Origin: HGW-17 sp964516435
Lineage (GTDB): Bacteria; Myxococcota_A; Polyangia; HGW-17
NCBI GenBank assembly: GCA_964516435.1
Contig: CAZEZP010000102.1
Coordinates: 1 to 64,000 of the forward strand
DNA: 64,000 nucleotides
Reading direction: 5' to 3'
Position 1 is the first letter of the stretch, and each line of letters begins with the position of its first letter. Position numbers and translations under genes: made by a program. Below, piece after piece: positions 26,385 to 37,981 of this stretch. The notes beneath the pieces were generated by a model that saw only the letters and a list, made by a program, of their open reading frames with translations, ran no database searches and was not told the DNA's origin.

Positions 26385-27752
26385 ATGATTCGATTGACGA
26401 AAAAATTTTTTTCAGATCTCGGCATCTGGATGCTGTTGCTGGGAACGACAACCGGCATTGCATTTCCATTTTTCCTCCATGCGCTGGGGGTACCCACCCC
26501 CATTGTTTATTCGCCCTTGTTTTTTGCGCTCTGTGTGGCTGCAGGCATTTTCGTAGGCTCCCTGAATTTCCTGCTGGCCCGGACCATCGTGGAATCCCGC
26601 ATCGCCCTGATGAGTTCCAGGATGAAGGACATCGAAAAACGCCTGCACGAGGTCTCGATTCTCGACGACAACTTCCAGTGCGTGGGCGAGCATTGCCATC
26701 TTCCCGTGGATTCGGACGATTTCATCGGAGAGAACGCGCGCACGTTCAACGCGCTCATTGCCGCCCTGCAGGAAAGTTTCTCGATGCAGCGGGATTACCG
26801 TGTCTTCACGGATGTACTCAACCGGCATCTGGAACTGGCCGAACTGGCGCAGAAGGGCCTGGAAGAGATGCTGCGGCTTTCCGGCGCTTCGGCAGGATTG
26901 ATCGCCTGCGAATCGGCCGGCGAACTCGTGCCGGCCGCCAACATCGGCATCCTGGATGTCGAGGCCGTCCTGCGCAACGCCATGGTGAAGCGCACCTTCG
27001 AATCCGGAACCTTCCGGTTCCTGGATTTTCCGCCCGAAGTGCGCGCCGATGGTGTGCTGCTGGCCTTCACGCCGCGGCAGGTGGCCCTGCTTCCGGTGAA
27101 ATACAAGGACATCCCCATCGGCATCCTGCTTTTGGCCTCCGCCCGCGGCTTCGACGAGCGGTTCGCCGACCGGATCGCCACGTTCCTGAAGGGCCTGTCC
27201 CTGGCGCTCAACAACAGCCTGGCGCATGAGCGGCTGCAGCGCATGGCGGCACTCGACCCCCTCACGGGCGTCTACAACCGGCGCTTCGGCCAGGTCCGCC
27301 TGCACGAGGAATTCGGACGCGCCGTGCGTTCGCACAGCCCGCTGGGACTGCTGATGCTCGACATCGACCATTTCAAGTCCTTCAACGACACCTACGGGCA
27401 TCTCACGGGGGACCGCGTCATCAAGAGTGTGGCCTCCGCCTGCCGGCGCTGCCTGCGTGAAGGCGATCTGCTGGTGCGATTCGGCGGCGAGGAATTCTAC
27501 GTGGCCCTGCCGGCTGCGGCATGCACGGACCTGGCCGCAATCGGGGAGCGTATCCGCCGCACGGTGGAGGAGATGAAAATCCCGGAAGGCGAGCGTAGCC
27601 TTTCGGTGACCGTGAGTGTCGGCGGCGCGGCCTTCCCCTGCGAAGGAGTAAACAGCGAGGAGGATCTCCTCCGGCTGGCCGACGAGGCCCTGTACCGGGC
27701 CAAGCAGAGCGGACGCAACCGCGTGGAAATCGCCCCGCAAACATCCGTGTAG
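26385..27752 (+). CDS. Membrane-anchored diguanylate cyclase (GAF-like plus GGDEF)
   Basis: A 455-residue protein expected to make cyclic di-GMP from two GTP. Two membrane helices lie at about residues 10-65, followed by a linker and a GAF-like sensory region at about 140-285 (LIACESAGELVPAANIGILD). The GGDEF domain at about 290-450 has DPLTGVYNRRF, LDIDHFKSFND and the active-site motif GGEEF. The substrate-binding residues look intact, so it is probably active; the RxxD inhibitory site is not obvious. AAAGGAGAGA precedes the ATG. It is divergent from the protease gene, with a shared AT-rich control region. Confidence 0.9.
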   Translation: MIRLTKKFFSDLGIWMLLLGTTTGIAFPFFLHALGVPTPIVYSPLFFALCVAAGIFVGSLNFLLARTIVESRIALMSSRMKDIEKRLHEVSILDDNFQCVGEHCHLPVDSDDFIGENARTFNALIAALQESFSMQRDYRVFTDVLNRHLELAELAQKGLEEMLRLSGASAGLIACESAGELVPAANIGILDVEAVLRNAMVKRTFESGTFRFLDFPPEVRADGVLLAFTPRQVALLPVKYKDIPIGILLLASARGFDERFADRIATFLKGLSLALNNSLAHERLQRMAALDPLTGVYNRRFGQVRLHEEFGRAVRSHSPLGLLMLDIDHFKSFNDTYGHLTGDRVIKSVASACRRCLREGDLLVRFGGEEFYVALPAAACTDLAAIGERIRRTVEEMKIPEGERSLSVTVSVGGAAFPCEGVNSEEDLLRLADEALYRAKQSGRNRVEIAPQTSV

Positions 27753-27770
27753 ATTCTCCGCCCGGCTGCC

Positions 27771-27799
27771 TTGACTCCTGGCCCCATTCCCCCTAGAAA
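27771..27799 (+). promoter_or_regulatory. Candidate promoter of the MopE-like lipoprotein gene
   Basis: TTGACT (five of six consensus positions) and TAGAAA (four of six) are separated by 17 bases, and the -10 box ends 34 bases before the ATG at 27834. It lies directly after the diguanylate cyclase stop. Confidence 0.5.
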
Positions 27800-27833
27800 A
27801 AGAATGTCGTCTGCATCTCACGAGGTACCCGAC

Positions 27834-30917
<3,084 letters not shown>

Positions 30918-30982
30918 ATTCATCCGCATCCCCTCCCCCCAGCCGTTCCTGCGCTGCGGCATTTATGCCAGGCAGAACCAAT

Positions 30983-31019
30983 TATAAAAATTCAAGGTTA
31001 TAAATATAAAAATTCAAGG
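30983..31019. repeat. Two 15-base AT-rich direct repeats with 22-base period
   Basis: TATAAAAATTCAAGG occurs at 30983-30997 and at 31005-31019, in the gap between the convergent MopE-like and radical SAM genes. The spacing is about two helical turns. Function is unknown; no T-run hairpin is present. Confidence 0.6.
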
Positions 31020-31027
31020 ATCGAAAA

Positions 31028-32164
31028 TCATTCCATGTCGTAGGAGGCCAGGAATGGAAAGCGCACCGGATCGATGCGGTAATGCTTGGCCAGGAAGGCG
31101 GGATTGCGCTCCCGCCAGAGAATTTCTCCGAGTTCGTCGCACAGGGGGATGAGCATGCGCTCGTGCTCGCAGACGAGCGGGTGCACCTGGTCGATTTCCC
31201 CGGTGGAGGTGAAATTGTTGCACCCGCAGTACTGGATGCAGCGGCCCGCGTAGGCGCATTCGGCGCACACGGCCTTGGGGGAGAGGCTCCTGCGGGACAG
31301 GGCCCGGCGCGCCTCCGTGAAGCCGGTGTGCACGTGTCCGATGGCGTACGAAGCGGCCTCCGGCCGGTCGGAGACGAAACGCACGCAGGGGAAGAGCGTG
31401 CCGTCGGGCGCCACGGAAATCTTGGAAATTCCGAAATCGCATGGCGGATTCTCGAGAAAATCCCCGCGAATGCGGGTCTTCAACTTGTCGTCGATGAGGT
31501 TGAGGTAGAAATACTCGCCGGCGCGGGTCTTTTCCAGGTACCACGCGCCCAGGGCGCGATACTGGTCCGAAAGGATGGAAAACGATGCCCCATCCCATCC
31601 CTCGTCCGCGAAATCCAGTTGATGCGCCATGTAGCGGATGCCCTGGCGCCACATCCATTCGACGGATTCACACAGGCGGGGAGCGGAAGCCGGCGTGATG
31701 ACGGAGGAAAACACCGTCAGCGGGCAGATGCGCAGGATCTCGGGCAGCACGGCCGAAAACGCATCGAAACTGCCCGTGCCATCGGCGAACACGCGGGCGG
31801 CATCGTGGGCGGCGCGATCCCCGTCGCAGGAAACGGCGAACAGGATGGCGTTCTCCCGGCAATACCGGAGAATCTCCGGCGTGAAGAGCAGCCCGTTGGT
31901 GGACATCCGGAAGGCCACGGCCTGGTTCTTATGCCGGGCGAGCGCCTTGGCGTACTCCACGATCCCGCGGATCGAATCGAACCGCAGGAGGGGTTCGCCG
32001 CCAAAAAACGAGACGCAGAAACTCTCCCGCCCTTCGCGAGAGGCCAGTTCCACGGCGGCTTTGGCCGTCTCTTCCGACATGACTTCGCCGTGACCCGACT
32101 TAGCCGCATAGCAATATTTGCATTGAAGATTACATTTTGTCGTCAGATGCAGAATTACTTTCAT
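31028..32164 (-). CDS. Radical SAM/SPASM-domain enzyme
   Basis: A 378-residue radical S-adenosylmethionine enzyme. The cluster-binding CNLQCKYC has cysteines at residues 11, 15 and 18, unusually close to the N-terminus. FFGGEPLLRF and MSTNGLLFTP are typical of the anaerobic sulfatase maturase / SPASM group. The C-terminal half has the SPASM cysteine series: CDFGISKISVAPDGTLFPC, then CAECAYAGRCIQYCGCNN and a final Cys, for auxiliary 4Fe-4S clusters. Most such enzymes modify peptides or proteins. It begins nine bases after the ATP-grasp gene. No sulfatase or obvious precursor peptide is adjacent, so the substrate is unknown. Confidence 0.88.
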   Translation of the reverse strand: MKVILHLTTKCNLQCKYCYAAKSGHGEVMSEETAKAAVELASREGRESFCVSFFGGEPLLRFDSIRGIVEYAKALARHKNQAVAFRMSTNGLLFTPEILRYCRENAILFAVSCDGDRAAHDAARVFADGTGSFDAFSAVLPEILRICPLTVFSSVITPASAPRLCESVEWMWRQGIRYMAHQLDFADEGWDGASFSILSDQYRALGAWYLEKTRAGEYFYLNLIDDKLKTRIRGDFLENPPCDFGISKISVAPDGTLFPCVRFVSDRPEAASYAIGHVHTGFTEARRALSRRSLSPKAVCAECAYAGRCIQYCGCNNFTSTGEIDQVHPLVCEHERMLIPLCDELGEILWRERNPAFLAKHYRIDPVRFPFLASYDME

Positions 32165-32173
32165 GAAATATTA

Positions 32174-33184
32174 TTACAATGCAACCTTTTCCTGCGAAGA
32201 GGTTGCGGCGGCCGGAATGCGCTGGGCGGCGCTCTCCACGATGCGCTCGATGAGCCGATCGAATGGAATTCCCCGCAGCCGGCAGATGATGGGCAGGTCC
32301 GAATGCTCGGGATTCAGCCCGGCCAATGGATTCACTTCCAGGAAACTGGGGCGGCCGGCGGCATCGCAGCGGAAATCCATGCGGCCGGCGTCCCGGCAGC
32401 CCAGAAGCCGCCAGATGTCCACGGCCAGGCGGGTGCATTCCCGCGCCGCCGGATCGTCGACGAGACGGTAACTGACCAGTTCCTCGTACTTCTTCTTGTT
32501 GACATAGGAGTAGGCATGGGCTTCGGCTTCCTGGCGCAGGATGACTTCCATGATGCCCACGGCCTCGGCCTGCGCCCCTGTGCCCACGATGCCCACGGTG
32601 AACTCGCGCCCCGGCAGGTAGGTCTCCACAAGGGCCGGCTGACGGTAGCGCGCGAGCGTCTCGAGGCAGACGCGGCGCAGGGTTTCCGGATCGTCCACGC
32701 GCGACTGGGCATGCACGCCCTTGCCGGTCCCCTCGGCCACGGGCTTGACGAACAGCGGATAGGGAAGCCGGACGCGCTCCACGTCCTCGGGCGTCTCCAC
32801 GAGGAAGAAGTCCGGCGACGGGAATCCGGCCTGCATCACCACCTGCTTGGCAAACGCCTTGTGCAGGGTCAGGGCGTTGACGAGGGAATCCGAGAACGTG
32901 CAGGCGATCCCGTACGCCTCGAGCAGCGCCGGCACCTGGGCCTCACGCCCGAACCCCGAAAGCCCCTCGCAGATGTTGAACACGAGGTCCCAGCGCTTTC
33001 CATCGGCCAACCGGCGCACCAGCGTCTTCACGTGGCCGATGCGCTCGACCTCGTGGCCCAGCCGCAGAAGCGTCGCCTCGATGGCGTCGACCGTGTCCTC
33101 GCGGTCGAATTCCGCGGTTTCCTCTTCCGTGTAACCCATTTTTAGATATTCGCTACGCAAATCATACGTCATGCCGATGCGCAT
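32174..33184 (-). CDS. ATP-grasp ligase of the D-alanine-D-alanine ligase type
   Basis: A 336-residue ATP-grasp enzyme. The N-terminal domain has VFNICEGLSGFGREAQVPALL, as in D-Ala-D-Ala ligases. The ATP-binding core includes YPLFVKPVAEGTGKGV and VETYLPGREFTVGI; the metal-binding end is GRMDFRCDAAGRPSFLEVNPLAGL, ending in HSDLPI. A ligase of this type joins two amino acids or a peptide and an amine using ATP. It differs from a housekeeping Ddl in context: no mur genes are nearby and it is paired with a radical SAM gene. A promoter candidate lies at 33258-33285 and the ATG follows GAGAGG. It may instead act on peptidoglycan precursors. Confidence 0.83.
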   Translation of the reverse strand: MRIGMTYDLRSEYLKMGYTEEETAEFDREDTVDAIEATLLRLGHEVERIGHVKTLVRRLADGKRWDLVFNICEGLSGFGREAQVPALLEAYGIACTFSDSLVNALTLHKAFAKQVVMQAGFPSPDFFLVETPEDVERVRLPYPLFVKPVAEGTGKGVHAQSRVDDPETLRRVCLETLARYRQPALVETYLPGREFTVGIVGTGAQAEAVGIMEVILRQEAEAHAYSYVNKKKYEELVSYRLVDDPAARECTRLAVDIWRLLGCRDAGRMDFRCDAAGRPSFLEVNPLAGLNPEHSDLPIICRLRGIPFDRLIERIVESAAQRIPAAATSSQEKVAL

Positions 33185-33257
33185 GAAAGAACCTCTCGTT
33201 TCCTTTGTTTTTTATTGCGGGGTGAGGATGGAGTGCAGCATTGCCGTTTTCGCAGCT

Positions 33258-33285
33258 AGTGTAGGATGCCGCCGGAAGTTTGCAA
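33258..33285 (-). promoter_or_regulatory. Candidate promoter of the ATP-grasp/radical SAM operon
   Basis: Reading the minus strand, TTGCAA (33285-33280) and TACACT (33263-33258) are separated by 16 bases, each with four consensus matches. They lie about 75 bases before the start at 33184 in the region shared with the divergent tatD gene. Confidence 0.45.
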
Positions 33286-33422
33286 CGGAAAAATTTCAAA
33301 AAATGCGGTCCGGAAAAACCGGCCCCAAACACGCGTGGCATGGGGCGCGGTGGCCTTCATGCAGGGAAAACAGCTTGCAAACGGGACGTTTTTCCGAATG
33401 AATGGGGCCCCGGAGGAACGCC

Positions 33423-34190
33423 GTGATCGATACGCATTGCCATCTGTTCGACGATCCCCTGCGCGAGTCTTGGACGCAGGTGCTGGCAGAAGCCGCGCAG
33501 GCGGGCTGCACCGGCGTGGTGGTCGTGGCCACCTGGGCCACGGCATGGGAAGAGATCGCCGGCCACCGCACGGACGTGCGCGAAATCCTGCCCGATTCCC
33601 GCGTGGCCGTGGGACTTCATCCCTGGTACGTACACCAGGTGCCCGCGGACTGGCAGGAAAGGCTGGAAACCTTGCTGCCCCGGGTGGACGCCGTGGGCGA
33701 AATCGGCCTGGACCGCGGCGAGCGGGCCCCGGCGATGGAACTGCAGGAGCCCGTCTTCGCCCGGCAACTGGAAATGGCCGCCGCGCATGGACTGCCCGTG
33801 CTGCTGCACGTGGTGCGCGCCCACGATCTCGTGCTGCACCATCTCAAGGCGTTCGGCGGAAAACTGCGCGGCATCGTGCACGCCTTCTCCGGTTCGCCCG
33901 AAGACGCGCGCGCCTACGTGGAGCGAGGCTTCCTGCTGGGCATCGGCGGCGGCATCACCCGCGAGAACGCCCACCGCCTGCGCCGCATCGCCGCCAAACT
34001 GCCGCATGAAGCCATCGTGCTGGAAACCGACAGTCCATACCTGGGCACCGAAACCGTTCCGGCAGGCGCCTCGCGCCCCGTGCACGCGGCGCAGGTGGCC
34101 GCCCGGCTCGCGCAGGAACTCGGACTCTCCATGGAAGAAACCATCCGCATCACGTCGGAAAATGCCCGCCGGCTGTGGGAGCGTCCATGA
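33423..34190 (+). CDS. TatD family metal-dependent hydrolase/DNase
   Basis: A 255-residue TatD-family TIM-barrel hydrolase; members act as 3'-5' exonucleases or metal-dependent hydrolases. Metal ligands are visible: IDTHCHLFD near the N-terminus, AVGEIGLDRG, LPVLLHVVRAHD, IVHAFSGSPE and VLETDSPYLG. A GTG start at 33423 is chosen because GGAGGAACGCC lies immediately upstream; the in-frame ATG at 33402 has no ribosome site. The stop overlaps the start of the glycosyltransferase gene (ATGA). Length is normal. Confidence 0.92.
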   Translation: MIDTHCHLFDDPLRESWTQVLAEAAQAGCTGVVVVATWATAWEEIAGHRTDVREILPDSRVAVGLHPWYVHQVPADWQERLETLLPRVDAVGEIGLDRGERAPAMELQEPVFARQLEMAAAHGLPVLLHVVRAHDLVLHHLKAFGGKLRGIVHAFSGSPEDARAYVERGFLLGIGGGITRENAHRLRRIAAKLPHEAIVLETDSPYLGTETVPAGASRPVHAAQVAARLAQELGLSMEETIRITSENARRLWERP

Positions 34191-36274
34191 TCCGCAATAG
34201 CCCCGTCCTGCAGGCGACGCTCGTGTTTTTCGCCGTCGTGGCAGCCTATGTGCCGCGACTGGGTTCCTACGGACTCTTCGATCCGTGGGAGACGCACTAC
34301 GCCGAAGTCGCGCGCACCATGCTCCAGCGCGACGACCCGGTGTCGACCTACTGGCAGGATGACGGGTTCTATTCCAAGCCGCCGCTCCTCTTCTGGATGC
34401 AGGCCGCCGGATTCCGCGCGGCCGGACTCAACGGCCCAGACGGCCCCGACAACGAGTTCACGACGGACGAGCGCCCGGAATGGGCCGCCCGATTGCCCGT
34501 GGTCCTGCTGGCCGCCCTGGCCGCGGCGGGGGTCTTCCTCTTCCTGCGCCGTCGGGCGGGGCCCTATCCGGCCCTGTTCGCATCCATGGCACTGGCATTC
34601 GCGCCGCATTTCGCCCTGGTAGCCCGCCAGAGCATCACCGACATGCCTTTCCTGGCGCTCATGACGCTGGGCATGCTGGCCTTCTTCGAGGGTTTCCTGC
34701 TGGAAGATGACGCCGAACCCGCATCCTTCTTCCGCCGGAGTTCCCCGCGCCGCCCGTCCGGCTTCGAATGGGCCTCCGCCGCAGCGATCGCACTGCCGGT
34801 GCTCGTGCAGTACGCCGTCTTCGCCCCCCGCGTGCAGGCGTCGTTCGCCTGGAACGGCCGCCCGGTCACGCTTTCCGGCTGGCTCGTGTTCTCGCCGTAC
34901 GCGCTGCTGCTGGCGGACGTGCTCTGGGGCATCCTGCGCGGGCACTTCTCCCCGGCCCGCCTGTGGATCCTCCTGGGCGCGGCCCTGTGCGCCCTGGCCG
35001 TGCTGGCCAAGGGCTTCGGCGCGCTGTTCATCCCGGCGGCCGTGTTCCTGCTGTACTTCCTGCTCACGGGCGAATGGGAGCGCCTGCGCCGCTTTCCGCT
35101 GTTTCCGGCGCTGTGGGTGGTGGTGGCCATCTCGTTCCCCTGGCACCACGCCATGATCGTCCGCCACGGGGATGCGTTCTTCCAGGAATACATCGTGCAC
35201 CATCATTTCAAGCGGGCCGCCGAGGGCGTGCACGGTGAGCGGGGGACGTTCGCCTACTACCTCAACCAGATGCTCTTCGGCCTCCTGCCCCTCTGGCCGG
35301 CGCTGGCGGCGTCGCTTCCCGCAGGACTGCGGCGGCTGCGCGAATGGAAGCCCTCCGGCGAAAACCGCCTGCTGCTGCTGGCCTTTCTCTGGATGGCGGT
35401 CTCGTTCTTCCTGTTCTCCTTCATGCTCACGAAGTTCCACCACTACATCCTGCCGGTGGCGGTGCCGGCGGCCATCTGGACGGCGCTGGCACTCTTCGGC
35501 GGGAACCGGGAAGAAACGCCCGGCCAGGGATGGCGCCCCCGCTTTTCGCCGGCGCTCTTCACGGGATTCGCCCTGCTCGCGCTCACCGTGCGGGAAACCG
35601 TGCTGGATCCGGCCCATTTCATCAACCTCTTCATCTACAAATATGAACGCCTGTTTCCGTACGAAGACTGGATGCCCTGGGCCATGGGCGCTTTCGGGGG
35701 GCTGGTCCTGGCAGCGGCCGCCGTGCTGGTCTTCTGGCGCAACCGGAGCACCTGGACCGCTTTCCTGCTGGCGGGAGCGCTCTACAGCCTGCACCTGCTC
35801 GTGCTGTACATGCCCGCCGTGGGGCCCCACTGGAGCCAGAAGCAACTGCATGCCATCTATTTCCAGTGCCGGCGCAACCCCGGCCAGCGCCTGATCGCCT
35901 GGCAACTGAACTGGCGCGGCGAGAACTTCTACTCGAAGAACAAGGTGGTCCCCCTGATGGAGACAGACAACAAGGAATTCCTGGAATACCTGCGCCGCTA
36001 CCGGGCAAAAACCCGCGAGGAAGTCTCGGCCCGTTTCATCGTGCTGGAGGCCTCCCGCTACCAGCGCCTGGTGAACGTGCTCAACCAGGAACTGTACACG
36101 CGCTATCCGGAAATCTACGATTACCGCCGCGGAGAGGAACTCGTCACCATCCTGGGCCCGGGATGCCGCGAAATCCCGCCGGTGTTCGTGGCGCACCCCG
36201 TTCAAACGCATTACAAGGTTCTTTCGACCCCTTATGTGCACAATAAATTTCTGATGGTCCGCTTGACACTGTGA
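34187..36274 (+). CDS. PMT/ArnT-type lipid-linked glycosyltransferase
   Basis: A 695-residue multi-pass membrane protein of the PMT/GT83-like family, which transfers a sugar from a polyprenyl phosphate to lipids or proteins on the periplasmic face. The first loop has the catalytic acidic residues in LFDPWETHYAEVARTML, followed by YWQDDGFYSKPPLLFWM, which is typical of ArnT-like proteins. About ten to twelve hydrophobic helices follow, and a soluble C-terminal domain from about residue 540. The start overlaps the tatD stop. The sugar and acceptor are unknown; no lipid A or O-antigen genes are adjacent. The candidate promoter of the next gene begins within its last codons. Confidence 0.86.
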   Translation: MIRNSPVLQATLVFFAVVAAYVPRLGSYGLFDPWETHYAEVARTMLQRDDPVSTYWQDDGFYSKPPLLFWMQAAGFRAAGLNGPDGPDNEFTTDERPEWAARLPVVLLAALAAAGVFLFLRRRAGPYPALFASMALAFAPHFALVARQSITDMPFLALMTLGMLAFFEGFLLEDDAEPASFFRRSSPRRPSGFEWASAAAIALPVLVQYAVFAPRVQASFAWNGRPVTLSGWLVFSPYALLLADVLWGILRGHFSPARLWILLGAALCALAVLAKGFGALFIPAAVFLLYFLLTGEWERLRRFPLFPALWVVVAISFPWHHAMIVRHGDAFFQEYIVHHHFKRAAEGVHGERGTFAYYLNQMLFGLLPLWPALAASLPAGLRRLREWKPSGENRLLLLAFLWMAVSFFLFSFMLTKFHHYILPVAVPAAIWTALALFGGNREETPGQGWRPRFSPALFTGFALLALTVRETVLDPAHFINLFIYKYERLFPYEDWMPWAMGAFGGLVLAAAAVLVFWRNRSTWTAFLLAGALYSLHLLVLYMPAVGPHWSQKQLHAIYFQCRRNPGQRLIAWQLNWRGENFYSKNKVVPLMETDNKEFLEYLRRYRAKTREEVSARFIVLEASRYQRLVNVLNQELYTRYPEIYDYRRGEELVTILGPGCREIPPVFVAHPVQTHYKVLSTPYVHNKFLMVRLTL

Positions 36275-36291
36275 TTTAAATATATTGCAAT
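36263..36291 (+). promoter_or_regulatory. Candidate promoter with consensus -35 upstream of the extensin-like peptidase gene
   Basis: A perfect TTGACA at 36263-36268 and TGCAAT at 36286-36291 are separated by 17 bases. The -35 lies in the last codons of the glycosyltransferase gene. Three ATTGCA boxes at 36284, 36295 and 36304 overlap and follow it at near-helical spacing and may bind a regulator. Confidence 0.5.
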
Positions 36292-36377
36292 CATATTGCA
36301 TTAATTGCAGCATACAAAAAAATGTCCGGATTTTTGGGGTTGAAGAACGGGAGATTTCCGACTATCAAGGAAAGGCC

Positions 36378-37181
36378 ATGAAGCGGACGCTTTTTATTCT
36401 CGGCTCACTCCTCTCGCTTCTCCTGGGATTTTCGGGGGCCCCGGCGACGGCCCGGGCGGCGGATCCTCCGCCGGATGCCCGCTGCCTCAAGGAACTGCGC
36501 GCCGCCGGCGTGAATTTCAAGGTGGGTCCCGCCGCCACGGGCATCCGCACGCCGGTCACCATCCTGGATGGAAAAGTGGGTGCCATCCAGTTCATGCACG
36601 GCAACCTGGTGGCCAAGCCCCATCTGGACTGCCGGCTGGCTTTGGCCCTCTATCGCGTGCATCCGATCTTCTCCGCCAACGGCGGCATCACCAAGGTCAT
36701 CGCCGGACTCTTCTACAGTTACCGGATGGTGAAGAACTCCAACCGGCTCTCCCAGCACGCATCCGGGCTCGCCATCGACATCTACGGCCTGCGGCTGGAA
36801 GACGGCACCTACATCTCGGTGGACTCGGACTACGAAAAGGGGCTGGGCGCGGGCTCCGCCTGCGAGGGAACGGCCAAGACCCGCGCCGGGCGCATCCTGC
36901 GGCAACTGGCCTGCGATCTCGACCGCAGCCATTTCTTTTCCGCCATCCTCACGCCGGATTCGGACCGGGAACACGAGGATCATTTCCATCTGTCCGCCTG
37001 GGGCACGGATGAAAAACGCACGCGGAAGAACCGGACCGCCCTGGTGGAGCCGCAGAACTTCGCCACGGCCTGGGTGCGCCAACTCCCGCTTTCCGCAAGC
37101 CCGTCCATCCAGCGCGTCTGGAGCGTGGTGCAGCAGCGGCGCAAGGCCAACGTGAAACTGATGCGCCACAAGAGGCGCTAG
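36378..37181 (+). CDS. Extensin-like C-terminal domain protein (M15-type zinc peptidase fold)
   Basis: A 267-residue secreted protein with a signal peptide (LFILGSLLSLLLGFSGAPATARA). The domain matches the extensin-like C-terminal family, related to D-Ala-D-Ala carboxypeptidases of the M15 group: SQHASGLAIDIYGL carries the first His and Asp ligands and REHEDHFHLSAW the last His ligands. It probably cuts or binds peptidoglycan stem peptides in the periplasm. The ATG at 36378 follows AAGGAAAGG. An upstream promoter candidate suggests independent transcription. The Lys/Arg-rich C-terminus (KANVKLMRHKRR) is unusual for the family. Confidence 0.83.
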   Translation: MKRTLFILGSLLSLLLGFSGAPATARAADPPPDARCLKELRAAGVNFKVGPAATGIRTPVTILDGKVGAIQFMHGNLVAKPHLDCRLALALYRVHPIFSANGGITKVIAGLFYSYRMVKNSNRLSQHASGLAIDIYGLRLEDGTYISVDSDYEKGLGAGSACEGTAKTRAGRILRQLACDLDRSHFFSAILTPDSDREHEDHFHLSAWGTDEKRTRKNRTALVEPQNFATAWVRQLPLSASPSIQRVWSVVQQRRKANVKLMRHKRR

Positions 37182-37244
37182 CGTCCGGGCGCGTCACGTT
37201 CCCGGCTTCGCCCGAAGTCTTTCGCCGTAGGAAGGAGGCTCTTC

Positions 37245-37664
37245 ATGGAACATCCCCGCATCGCACAGGTCAATGAATACATCCGCCGCTTTTCCGAGAA
37301 GCTCGGCATCCCCCTGCGGCCACTGGACGAAACCGGCTACACCTACATCGCCCGAGGCTCGGCCGTCCTGGGCATCAACGTGTTTCCCGAGCAGAACGTG
37401 CTGGTGTTTCTGGCCTACATCATGGACCTGCCCGAGGGGGACTGCCTTCCCCTCTTCTCGAAACTGCTGGAGTTGAACCTGCTCAAGACCAAGGACGGCG
37501 CCTTCGCGGTGGATTTCGGCGAAAGGCGGATCTACCTGCGGGCCCTGCGCGGCCTCGAGGGGCTCGACTACGAAGAGTTCGTGGATCTGGTGCGCACGCT
37601 CTCCGAAGTGGCCGACGAGTGGGACGACCGGCTGAAAGCCGAGTTTTCGAAACCTGCAAAATAA
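37245..37664 (+). CDS. CesT/YbjN-like small acidic protein, possible secretion chaperone
   Basis: A 139-residue alpha/beta protein with the fold pattern of type III secretion chaperones of the CesT/Tir type or of YbjN proteins: an N-terminal amphipathic helix (VNEYIRRFSEKLG), a beta strand (FLAYIMDLPEGDCLPLFSKLLELNLLKTKDGAFAVDF) and an acidic C-terminal helix (EEFVDLVRTLSEVADEWDDRL). YbjN is the safer assignment, as both share the fold. AGGAAGGAGG precedes the ATG. No secreted substrate is adjacent, although a lone type III export switch protein lies 10 kb downstream. Confidence 0.6.
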   Translation: MEHPRIAQVNEYIRRFSEKLGIPLRPLDETGYTYIARGSAVLGINVFPEQNVLVFLAYIMDLPEGDCLPLFSKLLELNLLKTKDGAFAVDFGERRIYLRALRGLEGLDYEEFVDLVRTLSEVADEWDDRLKAEFSKPAK

Positions 37665-37981
37665 TTTTTCATCGGCCCAGCATTTTCGGCGCTTTTTTTC
37701 TGCATTCACATCCGCGCTCGAGGCGGCATGGTGGCCGCCGCACGAATTCCGGAGAAACAGCCGATGCCGGCGAGTGCCGGAACAGCGAAACCGGAAATCA
37801 GGGAAACTGCCCCGTGAAAACCTTTCCCGGCATTCGTTTCCGCGCATGCAGAACACGTTAAAACCCATGCACTTCGCAGCTTGACAGGCCATGTCTTCCG
37901 TGAAAAAGTGCCTCGCGTGGCACTTCCCACGAACTGATGGAACGGCCATCAGGGAACCGAAAGAAGAAAGGAATCACGACG
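37665..37981 (+). other. Intergenic region, 317 bases, no gene seen
   Basis: No convincing coding sequence is visible in either strand. A short T-run lies near 37693-37700, with no clear stem before it. The region probably holds the promoter of the DUF1232 gene, but no promoter was clear enough to call. Confidence 0.5.

Noticed and set aside
33212..33241. Nine-codon leader peptide (MLHSILTPQ) before the ATP-grasp gene
   Set aside because: No ribosome site precedes it and nine codons is easily chance; it is not evidence of a RiPP precursor.
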